Shown: positions 1 through 6,522 of the stretch, in pieces
How positions within the stretch are numbered: position 1 is the stretch's first letter
Layout of the letters: each line of letters opens with the position of its first letter
Assembly (NCBI GenBank): GCA_900544065.1
Contig: UQTR01000045.1
Span: forward strand, 1 to 15,685
DNA from: an uncultured Collinsella sp.
GTDB taxonomy: Bacteria > Actinomycetota > Coriobacteriia > Coriobacteriales > Coriobacteriaceae
Direction of reading: 5' to 3'
DNA length: 15,685 nt
Program-made: the position numbers and the translations under genes
Notes under the pieces: generated by a model
Databases searched by the model: none
What the model saw: only the letters and a program-made list of their open reading frames with translations
Told to the model about the DNA's origin: nothing

Positions 1-47
1 GAGATGTCTTAGGGTCTCGTGGGCTCGGAGATGTGTATAAGAGACAG
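1..47 (+). other. Illumina Nextera P7-side adapter left on the contig end (not genomic)
   Basis: Bases 29-47 read AGATGTGTATAAGAGACAG, the 19-bp Tn5 mosaic end used in Nextera libraries. Bases 14-47 together match the whole 34-base Nextera read-2 adapter. Bases 1-5 (GAGAT) match the inner end of the P7 flow-cell primer, and bases 6-13 (GTCTTAGG) sit exactly where the 8-base i7 index belongs; from memory this is the reverse complement of index N726. The rimM reading frame starts right after base 47 with no gap. This is sequencing-library carry-over and should be trimmed. Confidence 0.97.
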
Positions 48-291
48 CCGTGATGCCCTCGGCGGCCGTCAAGTCGTCAATGCCCTCAAACGAGACCAGA
101 TCGCCATCGCCCGTATCGGTGACGGACACGACCGTGCAAAAGCGGTCGCGCTTGAGCGCCGGCGGCGTCAGGGCGACGCGCATACCAGGCTCTAATACAG
201 AAGGAAGCCCCCGCAGCGGCTGCGCGAGGACCTCCCCCTTCCTTCCGTGCGGCTTGACCACACGGGCGATGTTTTTGTACTGGGACCTCAA
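48..291 (-). CDS. rimM: 16S rRNA processing protein RimM, 3' end missing
   Basis: RimM binds ribosomal protein S19 and helps mature the 3' (head) domain of 16S rRNA in the 30S subunit. The minus strand gives about 81 residues opening with RSQYKNIARVVKPHGRKGEV, the RimM N-terminal signature ending in the conserved G-x-x-G-E-V, followed by a beta-barrel-like stretch (PGMRVALTP, FCTVVSV, DGDLVSFEGID, LTAAEGIT). The only sensible start is TTG at 291, five bases after the khpA stop; no in-frame ATG lies between that start and the nearest upstream stop. The PRC-barrel C-terminal half and normally trmD would follow, but the adapter at 1-47 cuts the gene. The position after rpsP and khpA is the classic arrangement. 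The start codon is less certain than the identity. Confidence 0.9.
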
Positions 292-295
292 GGTC

Positions 296-580
296 CTAGC
301 CCAGAACCTCTACCTCGACAGCAGTGTCGAGGCGAGCGGCCAGTGCGCGGGCGAGCGTGCGAATGGCCTTGATGGTACGGCCACGACGGCCGATGACCTT
401 AGCGACGTCATCCTCGGCGACCGAAACCTCAATCGTAGAGGCGTCGTCACCATCGATGACCTCAAGGCTCACGGAATCCGGGTCGTCGACGATCTGAACA
501 ACGAGATATTCGACGAGATCGGCGATGCGATCTGAGAGCATTGCCTCACCCTCGAGCTGTGCAGCGTCAACCTCAGGCAC
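296..580 (-). CDS. khpA: KH-domain RNA-binding protein KhpA
   Basis: This 94-residue protein carries a single type II KH domain with the RNA-binding G-x-x-G loop as GRRG at residues 64-67 (context KVIGRRGRTIKAI). KhpA proteins bind RNA, pair with KhpB/Jag in Gram-positive bacteria, and affect cell elongation and division. An acidic stretch (residues 32-46, VDDPDSVSLEVIDGD) precedes the domain. The family is usually about 75-80 residues; the extra 13 or so at the N-terminus come from choosing the GTG start at 580, which has GAGGAG six bases upstream. An ATG at 541 (residue 14) is a possible shorter start. The ribosome-binding site overlaps the end of rpsP, so translation is probably coupled. 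rimM follows five bases after the stop. The place between rpsP and rimM is standard in Gram-positives. Confidence 0.93.
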   Translation of the reverse strand: MPEVDAAQLEGEAMLSDRIADLVEYLVVQIVDDPDSVSLEVIDGDDASTIEVSVAEDDVAKVIGRRGRTIKAIRTLARALAARLDTAVEVEVLG

Positions 581-583
581 GAT

Positions 584-925
584 TTACTCCTCGGCGCCCT
601 CAGCGGCCTCAGCGGCAGCCTTAGCGGCCTCGGCCTCTTTGGCGAGCTGCTTCTTGGACTTCTTGACGACGGTCTCGGTCTTCTCGCCCTCGTTGGCGGC
701 CTTGACCAGAGCGGCGACGGCGTCGGTGAGCTGAGCGCCCTTGGACTGCCAGTCGGCGATCTTCTCGAGGTCGAGGTTGATGGTCTTGGGGGCGGTCATC
801 GGGTTGTAGCGGCCAACCTCCTCGATGATACGACCGTCACGCGGGGCGCGGGAATCGGCGACGACGACACGGTAGTACGGACGCTTCTTAGCGCCGTGAC
901 GAGCAAGGCGAATCTTGACTGCCAA
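584..925 (-). CDS. rpsP: 30S ribosomal protein S16
   Basis: S16 is an early-binding 30S protein that contacts the 5' domain of 16S rRNA. The 113-residue product opens AVKIRLARHGAKKRPYYRVV, with the family signature, and continues with DSRAPRDGRIIEEVGRYNP. I chose the TTG at 925 because it places AVKIRL directly after the initiator and has GGAGGAG at 932-938, six bases upstream. A longer frame exists to 961 but would place that ribosome-binding site inside the gene. Residues from about 80 onward form a lysine/alanine/glutamate-rich tail beyond the core fold, as often seen in actinobacterial S16. It leads the rpsP-khpA-rimM group and is divergent from dinB. Confidence 0.96.
   Translation of the reverse strand: MAVKIRLARHGAKKRPYYRVVVADSRAPRDGRIIEEVGRYNPMTAPKTINLDLEKIADWQSKGAQLTDAVAALVKAANEGEKTETVVKKSKKQLAKEAEAAKAAAEAAEGAEE
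587..592 (-). promoter_or_regulatory. Ribosome-binding site setting the GTG start of khpA, overlapping the rpsP end
   Basis: The minus strand reads GAGGAG then the rpsP stop TAA, then ATC and GTG. The site therefore lies within the last two sense codons of rpsP, which suggests translational coupling of S16 and KhpA. Confidence 0.75.
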
Positions 926-931
926 AGGAAA

Positions 932-938
932 CTCCTCC
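932..938 (-). promoter_or_regulatory. Ribosome-binding site setting the TTG start of rpsP
   Basis: The minus strand reads GGAGGAG, six bases before TTG at 925. This near-perfect Shine-Dalgarno sequence, plus the match of the following residues to the S16 N-terminus, decides the start. Confidence 0.85.
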
Positions 939-981
939 AACCAAGCAGCTTTAGGCTGCAACTACAAACAAACAGTTGAAC

Positions 982-1010
982 ATAATACGCCATCGACGCG
1001 GGCAGGTGAA
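982..1010 (-). promoter_or_regulatory. Candidate sigma70-type promoter for rpsP, proximal
   Basis: On the minus strand a -35-like TTCACC (1010-1005) and a -10-like TATTAT (987-982) are 17 bases apart. Transcription would start near 975, giving a leader of about 50 bases. A small GCAGC/GCTGC hairpin (945-959) lies in that leader just before the ribosome-binding site. The -35 match is imperfect. Confidence 0.4.
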
Positions 1011-1054
1011 GTCCGTGAGACCAACTTCTTCGGTGTAGTCGAGGGCAAATCCAT

Positions 1055-1082
1055 ATCTTAGACAAGAATTCGGGATTTGCAA
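1055..1082 (-). promoter_or_regulatory. Candidate sigma70-type promoter for rpsP, distal
   Basis: On the minus strand TTGCAA (1082-1077) and TAAGAT (1060-1055) are separated by 16 bases. This could be a second, upstream promoter of the ribosomal group, in the region shared with dinB. Confidence 0.35.
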
Positions 1083-1114
1083 GCACATACACGCACCCCA
1101 CATGAGCTGCGCGG

Positions 1115-1120
1115 TATACT
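1115..1120 (+). promoter_or_regulatory. Candidate -10 element for dinB
   Basis: TATACT lies on the plus strand ahead of dinB; transcription would start near 1127. No convincing -35 is seen 16-18 bases upstream (around 1092-1097). The predicted start coincides with the upstream in-frame ATG at 1127, so a leaderless message is possible if that ATG is used. Confidence 0.35.
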
Positions 1121-1137
1121 CATGACATGGAAAGACG

Positions 1138-1151
1138 CGAACATACATACG
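1138..1151 (+). promoter_or_regulatory. Possible LexA (SOS) operator for dinB
   Basis: CGAACATACATACG matches the Gram-positive SOS-box pattern CGAAC-RNRY-GTTYG at 12 of 14 positions, with a good left half and a degraded right half. It lies just downstream of the -10 candidate and before the ATG at 1166, where a bound repressor would block transcription. dinB is a common LexA target. The match was judged by eye. Confidence 0.35.
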
Positions 1152-1165
1152 GTTATGAGGATGCC

Positions 1166-2380
1166 ATGGGCGTCACGCCGCCTCCCTGGACGGGTCCGGC
1201 GGTGGGCCTCATGGACCTCGATGCGTTTTTTGCGAGCGTGGAGATGCTCGATCATCCCGAATGGCGCGGAAAGCCGCTAATCGTGGGCGGGGACGCCGAT
1301 TCTCGTGGCGTTGTGTCCACCTGTTCTTACGAGGCACGTCGCTTTGGCGTACACTCCGCCATGGCCTCGGCCGAGGCACGGCGCCTGTGTCCGCAGGCCA
1401 TTTGGACGCACGGGCATTTCGATCGCTACCGCGAGGTCAGCGCGCAGGTCATGGCGATTCTTGCCGAGGAGACGCCGCGCGTGGAGCGCGTATCCATCGA
1501 CGAGGCATTTATCGATATCACACCGGGTCGCTTTGCGCCCGAGGACCCGCTGCTGGTTGCACGGCGTATAAGCGACCGTGTGGCAGCGCTGGGAGTAACG
1601 TGCTCCATTGGCGTGGGCTGCAACAAGACGGTCGCAAAGATCGCAAGTGAGCGGGATAAGCCGTTTGGGCTGACCATCGTGCGACCCGGAACCGAGCAGC
1701 GCTTTTTGGCCGCGCTGCCGGTATCTGCCATGAGCGGCATCGGGCGCTCGGCCGAGGAGCGACTGCGCCGTATGCGCATCTACACCCTCGGCGAGCTATC
1801 ACGTGCACCGGAATCCACGCTAGCTGCAATTTTTGGCGTCAACGGCGAACGCATGCGCCAGCGTGCGCTGGGACTCGAAATCTCCGAAGTCACGAGTCTC
1901 GATGAAGAGCGTGAGGTTAAATCGGTGAGCAATGAGCGCACCTTTGCAAAAGATTTAACTGAGCGTGGGGACATCGAAGCGGCGATTGCGCTGCTGGGTG
2001 AGTCGGTTGGACGCCGTCTACGCCGTCAGGGACTGACGGGCGGCACGGTAACGCTCAAGCTTAAGTATTCGTATGGAAGCGGTCGCTCGGCACAGCGCCG
2101 GCTGCCTCATCCGACCGACGATGAGAACATCTTTGTGGCGGTTGCGCTCGAACTGCTCGACAACATCTGGCAGGAAGGCATGCATGTTCGCTTAGCAGGC
2201 ATCGGCATGAGCGACTTTGACCATCAGGGCGGCATCCAGACCGACTTGTTCTGCGAAGTCGACGACCGCGGAGCCCAATCCAGCGACCGCCGCGAGCTCT
2301 CCGTCGCGATCGACGCCGTCCGAGACAAGTTCGGCGACACCGCCCTATCCTTCGGCCGCCAATCCCGCTTCAACGATTAA
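1166..2380 (+). CDS. dinB: DNA polymerase IV (Y-family translesion polymerase)
   Basis: Pol IV copies damaged DNA with low fidelity and lacks proofreading. With the ATG at 1166 the protein has 404 residues. Catalytic residues are visible: MDLDAFF with D17, SIDEAF with D112 and E113, and the steric-gate phenylalanine F22 that excludes ribonucleotides. SYEARRFGVHSAM (54-66) and the NKTVAKIASERDKPFGL block are typical of DinB. A helix-hairpin-helix region (SGIG) and a little-finger domain follow. QTDLF at 358-362 fits the sliding-clamp binding motif. The frame continues upstream to another ATG at 1127 (417 residues), but that start has no ribosome-binding site, whereas 1166 has GAGG at 1157-1160. 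It is the only plus-strand gene, divergent from rpsP and convergent with rsfS. It may be under SOS control. Confidence 0.96.
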   Translation: MGVTPPPWTGPAVGLMDLDAFFASVEMLDHPEWRGKPLIVGGDADSRGVVSTCSYEARRFGVHSAMASAEARRLCPQAIWTHGHFDRYREVSAQVMAILAEETPRVERVSIDEAFIDITPGRFAPEDPLLVARRISDRVAALGVTCSIGVGCNKTVAKIASERDKPFGLTIVRPGTEQRFLAALPVSAMSGIGRSAEERLRRMRIYTLGELSRAPESTLAAIFGVNGERMRQRALGLEISEVTSLDEEREVKSVSNERTFAKDLTERGDIEAAIALLGESVGRRLRRQGLTGGTVTLKLKYSYGSGRSAQRRLPHPTDDENIFVAVALELLDNIWQEGMHVRLAGIGMSDFDHQGGIQTDLFCEVDDRGAQSSDRRELSVAIDAVRDKFGDTALSFGRQSRFND

Positions 2381-2391
2381 CCGCCTTTGGG

Positions 2392-2435
2392 CAAAAAGAA
2401 AGCCAGGCAGGTACGGAAAACCGCAACTGCCCGGC
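2392..2435 (-). terminator. Rho-independent terminator after rsfS
   Basis: Read on the minus strand, GCCGGGCAG (2435-2427) pairs with CTGCCTGGC (2410-2402) in nine pairs including one G-U. The 16-base loop has a small inner GCGG/CCGT pairing. The run TTTCTTTTT follows directly. It lies between rsfS and the end of dinB; there is no T-run on the plus side, so it serves rsfS. Confidence 0.85.
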
Positions 2436-2478
2436 GAAATGCGCGAGGCTAGCTAAAAGCCCCGTATCAAATGAGCCA

Positions 2479-2934
2479 CTAGAGGAGGTCGAGGGGGAGC
2501 TGGGGGGCGTCACCCCAGAGCTTTTCTAGGCGGTAGAAGTCGCGGGCTTCGGGAGTGAAGACGTGGACGACGACCGAGCCGTAGTCCATGAGCATCCAGG
2601 TCTTCTGCTCACGGCCCTCGATGGAGAACGGATGCTCGCCGCAAGCCTCGGCGACCTTCTCCTCGATCTCGTCGACGATCGAATCGACCTGGCGGTTGTT
2701 GGTACCGGTGGCAAGCACAAAGTAGTCGCACACGTCGGAAAGCTCGGTCAGGTCGAGTACCTGCACGTCCTCGCCCTTCTTGTCGTAGGCGGCCTGCGCG
2801 GCGGCGCGGGCGACATCCTCGGCGGCGACTCCGCTCGCGGACAGCGAGGCGGCGGTGCGGTCGGACGTGGCAACGAAACTCTTGTGCTCCACACCTTCAA
2901 GAATCTGCTCGTCGGTCATGGTCTCGTCGGCCAT
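2479..2934 (-). CDS. rsfS: Ribosome silencing factor RsfS (RsfA/Iojap family)
   Basis: RsfS binds L14 on the 50S subunit and stops it joining the 30S, lowering translation in starved cells. The 151-residue product has the Iojap/RsfS domain at about residues 37-150, with the signature DVCDYFVLATGTNNRQVDSI (67-86), then EGREQKTWMLMDYGSVVVHVF (106-126) and the closing FYRLEKLWGDA. The start ATG at 2934 has AGAGG about seven bases upstream. The first 36 residues (acidic, then Ser/Thr/Ala-rich) are an extension, since family members are often 105-120 residues long; no better internal start with a ribosome-binding site is visible. It is the last gene of the obg-nadD-yqeK-rsfS run, with a terminator behind it. 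The nadD-yqeK-rsfS order is common in Gram-positives. Confidence 0.95.
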   Translation of the reverse strand: MADETMTDEQILEGVEHKSFVATSDRTAASLSASGVAAEDVARAAAQAAYDKKGEDVQVLDLTELSDVCDYFVLATGTNNRQVDSIVDEIEEKVAEACGEHPFSIEGREQKTWMLMDYGSVVVHVFTPEARDFYRLEKLWGDAPQLPLDLL

Positions 2935-2961
2935 GGAATACCTCTTTCTAGACAGCCCGAG

Positions 2962-3582
2962 CTAGCGTAGCTGGGCGTAATGGTTGTAAATCGTAATAGC
3001 CGTGGGATAAAGATAGCGCCCGGACTGGATCACATAGACCAGACCCTGCGCAAAACAGGAGAAGAACAACTCGTCGAGCGTCGACTCCCCCACCATCTTG
3101 CGCAGCGCATGTGCATAGTCGCCGTGGCGGTTGGGCTCGATGGCATCGGCCACAAAGACCACCATATCGAGCGGCGTCATGTCGCAGGCACCCACGGTGT
3201 GACGGTCGACGGCCTGGAAAACGGCCGGCGACAGCTCGGGAAAAAGCTGCGGAAGCTCATAGGCGGCAACCGGGCCATGCAAAAGCGGCGTCGCAGCGGA
3301 AGGAGAGCCGGCAACCTTGATGCCGTAGTGCAACGCGCGGGCCACGAGCTCGTCGTCGGAGAGAACCTTATCCCAGTCGTGAATCAGGCCGGCGGCGGCG
3401 GCATCAAAGCGGTCAACGCCGTAGACCTCGGCCAGATGAAGTGCGGTCTCGGCAACACCCAGCGAATGCACATAGCGCTTGCGCTTATCTTTCATGCGAA
3501 CATCGAGCAGCTCTTGAATGCGCTTGAGCAGCGCGCGCTCATCGCCCTCAAACTGATCCTCTACCGACAACGTAGCCCCCAT
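2962..3582 (-). CDS. yqeK: HD-domain hydrolase of the YqeK family (probable diadenosine tetraphosphatase)
   Basis: YqeK proteins are HD-domain metal enzymes; characterised members split diadenosine tetraphosphate symmetrically into ADP. Metal-ligand candidates seen in the 206-residue protein are H39 (RYVHSLGV), H68-D69 (LIHDWDK), H102 (LLHGPVAA), H128 (DRHTVG) and D146 (FVADAIEPNR), giving a full HD set. The common HD-x-A-K motif reads HDWDK here, with Asp in the fourth position. Start: the ATG at 3582 shares its A with the nadD stop (TGATG), pointing to translational coupling. A GTG one codon earlier (3585) is possible. It sits between nadD and rsfS, its usual home. The identity as a YqeK-family HD protein is firm; the substrate is known from relatives only. 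Confidence 0.92.
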   Translation of the reverse strand: MGATLSVEDQFEGDERALLKRIQELLDVRMKDKRKRYVHSLGVAETALHLAEVYGVDRFDAAAAGLIHDWDKVLSDDELVARALHYGIKVAGSPSAATPLLHGPVAAYELPQLFPELSPAVFQAVDRHTVGACDMTPLDMVVFVADAIEPNRHGDYAHALRKMVGESTLDELFFSCFAQGLVYVIQSGRYLYPTAITIYNHYAQLR

Positions 3583-4259
3583 CACTCAAAATCTTCTTGA
3601 CCCAGATCGACATACAAACTGCGCTTGCGAATGTAGCCGAGCACAGACTCGCTCGTAAGATAGCGCACGCTCATGCCGCGAGCAACTCGCTTACGAATGT
3701 TCGTCGAGCTGATCGCCAGCGCCGGAATCTGAATATAGCGCACATCGAACGGCAACCCAGACTCTTTGATTCGGGCACGCGCCGTATCGATATCAAAGCC
3801 CGGTCGCGTCGCCGCAATAAAGGTAGCAAGCTCAGCGATTCGCTCGGCATCATGCCAGGTCACAATATCGATAATCGCGTCGGCGCCCGTAATAAAGTAG
3901 AGCTTTACCTGCGGCGGGTAAAAGTCGCGAAGGGCATGAAGCGTATCGGCCGTATAGGTTACGCCTGGACGGTCAATCTCGAACCGGCTCGCCAAAAAGG
4001 CCGGGTTCGCGGCGGTGGCGAGGACCGTCATGGCATAACGGTCCTCGGCAGGCGTCACCGGCTTGTCAAGCTTAAAGGCGGGAGAGCCCGCCGGCATAAA
4101 GAGCACAGCGTCCAAGTCGAGCGACTCGCGCGCCTGCTCGGCAGTCACCAGGTGCCCGTAATGAATCGGGTCGAATGTGCCGCCCATAATGCCAAGCCGA
4201 AACTCTTTGCCCTCTTTTATGGGCAGCTCGGGCAAACCGATTCCACCGCGCAGCGACAT
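3582..4259 (-). CDS. nadD: Nicotinate-nucleotide adenylyltransferase
   Basis: NadD joins nicotinate mononucleotide and ATP to make nicotinate adenine dinucleotide, the step before NAD synthetase. The 225-residue protein shows the nucleotidyltransferase signature GGTFDPIHYGH at 26-36, with the catalytic H-x-G-H at 33-36, and the second signature ISSTNIR at 183-189 that binds ATP phosphates. FITGADAIIDIVTW (122-135) is the conserved core strand and substrate region. The ATG at 4259 has GGAGGG about ten bases upstream, within the obg end. The 20 or so residues before the fold are a short extension. It starts three bases after obg and overlaps yqeK at its end, so the three are surely cotranscribed. 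The neighbourhood (obg before, rsfS after) is the usual one. Confidence 0.97.
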   Translation of the reverse strand: MSLRGGIGLPELPIKEGKEFRLGIMGGTFDPIHYGHLVTAEQARESLDLDAVLFMPAGSPAFKLDKPVTPAEDRYAMTVLATAANPAFLASRFEIDRPGVTYTADTLHALRDFYPPQVKLYFITGADAIIDIVTWHDAERIAELATFIAATRPGFDIDTARARIKESGLPFDVRYIQIPALAISSTNIRKRVARGMSVRYLTSESVLGYIRKRSLYVDLGQEDFE

Positions 4260-4262
4260 GGC

Positions 4263-5729
4263 TTACTCGCCCTCCGAGGTCTCGGCATCGTCCGCGGCAT
4301 CCGCCGCATCGACAACCTCGACGCCCTCATCCGCAGCATCGGCCACGTCAATGGCCTCAACGGCAACGTCCTCGCCAGCGTCCTCGAGCTCCTCGTACTC
4401 CGAGAAGTCCTCAGCGCCCTCAAAGTCAAAGGCGCGCTGGCAAATGCGGACCTCGTCGCCCGCACGGCAACCGGCCTTCTCGAGCGCGTCGTCAACACCC
4501 ATACGCGCAAACTTATGCTGCAGGTAGATGACAGCTTCCTCGTTTTCCCAGTCGGTCTGGATGACCATGCGCTCAATCGCACGACCAACCACACGGAAGG
4601 CACCGGGCTCTTCCTGGACAATGCGGAACCGCTTCTCGCGCTGCAGACGGCGGCGCTCCCACTCCTCGTCGCGCAGATCGACCGGCTCATCGGAGACCGC
4701 CAACTCGGCGCGCAGCTTAGCCACCTGCTCGCCCACGGCAAGCATCAGCGTGTTGAGGCCGGCGCCCGTCACGGCGGACACGGCAAAGAACATATGTCCG
4801 TCGTCGAGCGCGGCGCGCTTGAGATCGGCAATCTTGTCGGCCGTGCCCGGCGCGTCGCACTTGTTGGCGACGACGATCTGCGGACGCTCCGAAAGCTCGG
4901 CGCCATACTGCTCGAGCTCACGGTTGATGATGCGGTAATCCTCAACCGGGTCGCGATCCTCAAAACCGCCCGTCATGTCGACGACATGCATGATGAGCGC
5001 CGTACGCTCAATGTGGCGCAAGAACTGGTGACCCAGGCCCTTGCCCTCGCTCGCGCCCTCGATAAGACCGGGGACGTCGGCAACGACGTAAGAATATTCG
5101 CCGGCACGCACCATGCCCAGATTGGGCACGAGTGTGGTAAACGGGTAGTCAGCAATCTTGGGGCGGGCGGCACTCATGCGCGCAATGAGCGATGACTTAC
5201 CCACCGAGGGAAAGCCCACGAGTGCGGCATCGGCCATAAGCTTCATCTCGAGCTCAATCCAGTGCTCCTCGGCCGGCTCGCCTAGCTGGGCAAAGGCCGG
5301 AGCGCGGCGCACCGACGTCACAAAGTGGGTATTGCCCAGACCGCCGGCACCACCGGGCGCCACGACGACGTGCTCGCCGTCGTGCACCAGGTCGGCAATC
5401 TCGAACATCGGTGTCTGCGTCTCGGGGTCGAGCTCGCGCACCACGGTGCCCATAGGGACCTTGAGAATCAGGTCCTCGCCGCTCTTACCGTTACGACGGG
5501 CACCCTGCCCGTGCGTGCCGCGCTCGGCGCGGAAGTGATGCTTAAAGCGGTAATCGATCAACGAAGACAGCTGGGCATCGGCCTGGATGACGACATTGCC
5601 GCCACGACCGCCGTCGCCGCCATCGGGGCCGCCCTTGGGGACAAATGCCTCGCGCCTAAACGACATGCATCCGGCTCCGCCGTCGCCGCCGCACACGTTA
5701 ATGCGGCTGATATCGGTGAACTGTGACAA
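4263..5729 (-). CDS. obg: GTPase Obg/CgtA, ribosome assembly
   Basis: Obg is an essential GTPase of late 50S assembly that also responds to (p)ppGpp. The 488-residue protein contains three parts. The glycine-rich Obg fold spans about 1-160 (VCGGDGGAGCMSFRRE, GGPDGGDGGRGG). The G domain carries G1 GFPSVGKSS 172-180, switch I DYPFTTL 194-200, G3 DVPG 218-221, G4 NKCD 289-292 and G5 SAV 318-320. An OCT domain spans about 365-434. Residues 435-488 form an acidic tail with no lysine or arginine. The start is TTG at 5729, with AGGAGG at 5738-5743. A terminator ends just two bases before that site, so expression likely relies on read-through from rpmA. nadD follows after three bases. Confidence 0.98.
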   Translation of the reverse strand: MSQFTDISRINVCGGDGGAGCMSFRREAFVPKGGPDGGDGGRGGNVVIQADAQLSSLIDYRFKHHFRAERGTHGQGARRNGKSGEDLILKVPMGTVVRELDPETQTPMFEIADLVHDGEHVVVAPGGAGGLGNTHFVTSVRRAPAFAQLGEPAEEHWIELEMKLMADAALVGFPSVGKSSLIARMSAARPKIADYPFTTLVPNLGMVRAGEYSYVVADVPGLIEGASEGKGLGHQFLRHIERTALIMHVVDMTGGFEDRDPVEDYRIINRELEQYGAELSERPQIVVANKCDAPGTADKIADLKRAALDDGHMFFAVSAVTGAGLNTLMLAVGEQVAKLRAELAVSDEPVDLRDEEWERRRLQREKRFRIVQEEPGAFRVVGRAIERMVIQTDWENEEAVIYLQHKFARMGVDDALEKAGCRAGDEVRICQRAFDFEGAEDFSEYEELEDAGEDVAVEAIDVADAADEGVEVVDAADAADDAETSEGE

Positions 5730-5737
5730 CAGAATCG

Positions 5738-5743
5738 CCTCCT
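5738..5743 (-). promoter_or_regulatory. Ribosome-binding site setting the TTG start of obg
   Basis: The minus strand reads AGGAGG, eight bases before TTG at 5729, which opens SQFTDISRINVCGGDGG. It lies two bases after the T-run of the upstream terminator. Confidence 0.8.
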
Positions 5744-5745
5744 AC

Positions 5746-5789
5746 AAAAAAGAGGGAGACCCTTGAATCCTAAAACTCAAGTGCCTCCC
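5746..5789 (-). terminator. Rho-independent terminator/attenuator between rpmA and obg
   Basis: Read on the minus strand, GGGAG (5789-5785) pairs with CTCCC (5758-5754), with an inner CTTGA (5781-5777) and TCAAG (5766-5762). CTCCC is followed by TC and six T (5751-5746). The two stems are separated by a small internal loop. A 10-bp palindrome CACATATGTG (5789-5798) abuts it. No promoter fits between this structure and the obg ribosome-binding site. Confidence 0.8.
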
Positions 5790-5814
5790 ACATATGTGCT
5801 CTATGAAGGGTGAA

Positions 5815-6072
5815 TTACGCGTTCGCGAGCGGGCGTACGCTGACCCTGTGCTTGATACCCTTGTGGAACTCAACGGTACCGTCGACCAGCGCGAACAGCG
5901 TGTCGTCCTTGCCACGGCCAACGTTCTCACCCGGGTGGATGTGAGTGCCGTGCTGACGGACGAGAATCGTGCCCGTGGTTACCGTCTGGCCGGCATAGCG
6001 CTTCGTGCCAAGGCGCTGACCGCGGGAGTCACGGCCATTACGGGAGGAACCGAGTCCTTTTTTGTGTGCCAT
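5815..6072 (-). CDS. rpmA: 50S ribosomal protein L27
   Basis: L27 is a 50S protein whose N-terminal tail reaches the peptidyl-transferase centre. The 85-residue product starts MAHKKGLGSSRNGRDSRGQR and shows the conserved GTILVRQHGTHIHPG and GKDDTLFALVDG blocks. Its N-terminus begins directly with AHKKG, so it lacks the leader that Firmicutes cleave with the Prp protease; this fits an actinobacterium. The ATG at 6072 has a modest AGTAGG sequence upstream. It follows rplU by 33 bases in the usual L21-L27-Obg order and is followed by a terminator hairpin. Confidence 0.98.
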   Translation of the reverse strand: MAHKKGLGSSRNGRDSRGQRLGTKRYAGQTVTTGTILVRQHGTHIHPGENVGRGKDDTLFALVDGTVEFHKGIKHRVSVRPLANA

Positions 6073-6105
6073 TGTGTATACCTACTCTTTCGTTACGAGT
6101 GTAAT

Positions 6106-6480
6106 CTACTCGGCGACGGGAGCCTCGGCAACAGCCTCGGCCTCTGCCTTGACAGCCTTCTTGGCGCGGGACGTAGCCTGGACCTTCACGATCTTCAGCT
6201 TGGTGAGCTGCTGACGGTGACCCTTCAGACGACGATAGCGCTTACGCTTGTGGAACTTGAAGACCAGCTGCTTCTCGCCCTTGAACTGCTCAACGATCTG
6301 AGCGGTAACCTTGGCCTTGGCCAGCTTGTCGGGATCGGTGACGATCTTCTTACCATCGTTGAGGAAGATGACCGGCAGGGTGACCTTGTCGCCCTCATTG
6401 CCCTCGATCTTCTCGACGGTGATGACATCGTCGGTGGCGACCTTGTACTGCTTGCCGCCCGTGTTAACGATTGCGTACAT
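6106..6480 (-). CDS. rplU: 50S ribosomal protein L21
   Basis: L21 binds 23S rRNA in the 50S subunit. The 124-residue protein opens MYAIVNTGGKQYKV, the family signature, and contains the basic FKFHKRKRYRRLKGHRQQLTKLKI segment near the end of the core. A short Ala/Glu/Val tail (AEAEAVAEAPVAE) follows. I set the start at ATG 6480 because the family begins exactly there; the frame extends seven codons further to 6501, but that would swallow the GAAGGG ribosome-binding site. A promoter lies just upstream at 6523-6551. It heads the rplU-rpmA-(obg) unit. Confidence 0.97.
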   Translation of the reverse strand: MYAIVNTGGKQYKVATDDVITVEKIEGNEGDKVTLPVIFLNDGKKIVTDPDKLAKAKVTAQIVEQFKGEKQLVFKFHKRKRYRRLKGHRQQLTKLKIVKVQATSRAKKAVKAEAEAVAEAPVAE

Positions 6481-6522
6481 GTTTACTTGCCCTTCATGCA
6501 TCAGTTAGTGCAACAGCCGAAT

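Noticed and set aside
50..535. Plus-strand open frame across rimM and khpA
   Set aside because: It covers the reverse of two recognised genes and its left edge is an adapter junction.
945..959. Small GCAGC/GCTGC hairpin in the rpsP leader, considered as an S16 autoregulatory element
   Set aside because: Only five pairs; no similarity to a known ribosomal leader that I can support.
926..961. Upstream extension of rpsP to a TTG at 961
   Set aside because: It would put the strong ribosome-binding site inside the gene and add residues not found in S16.
2381..2478. Terminator for dinB on the plus strand
   Set aside because: The hairpin here has its T-run only on the minus strand; no plus-strand T-run is present.
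3597..5195. Long plus-strand open frame (532 codons) opposite nadD and obg
   Set aside because: It runs antisense to two clear essential genes, has no recognisable protein pattern and reflects high-GC codon structure.
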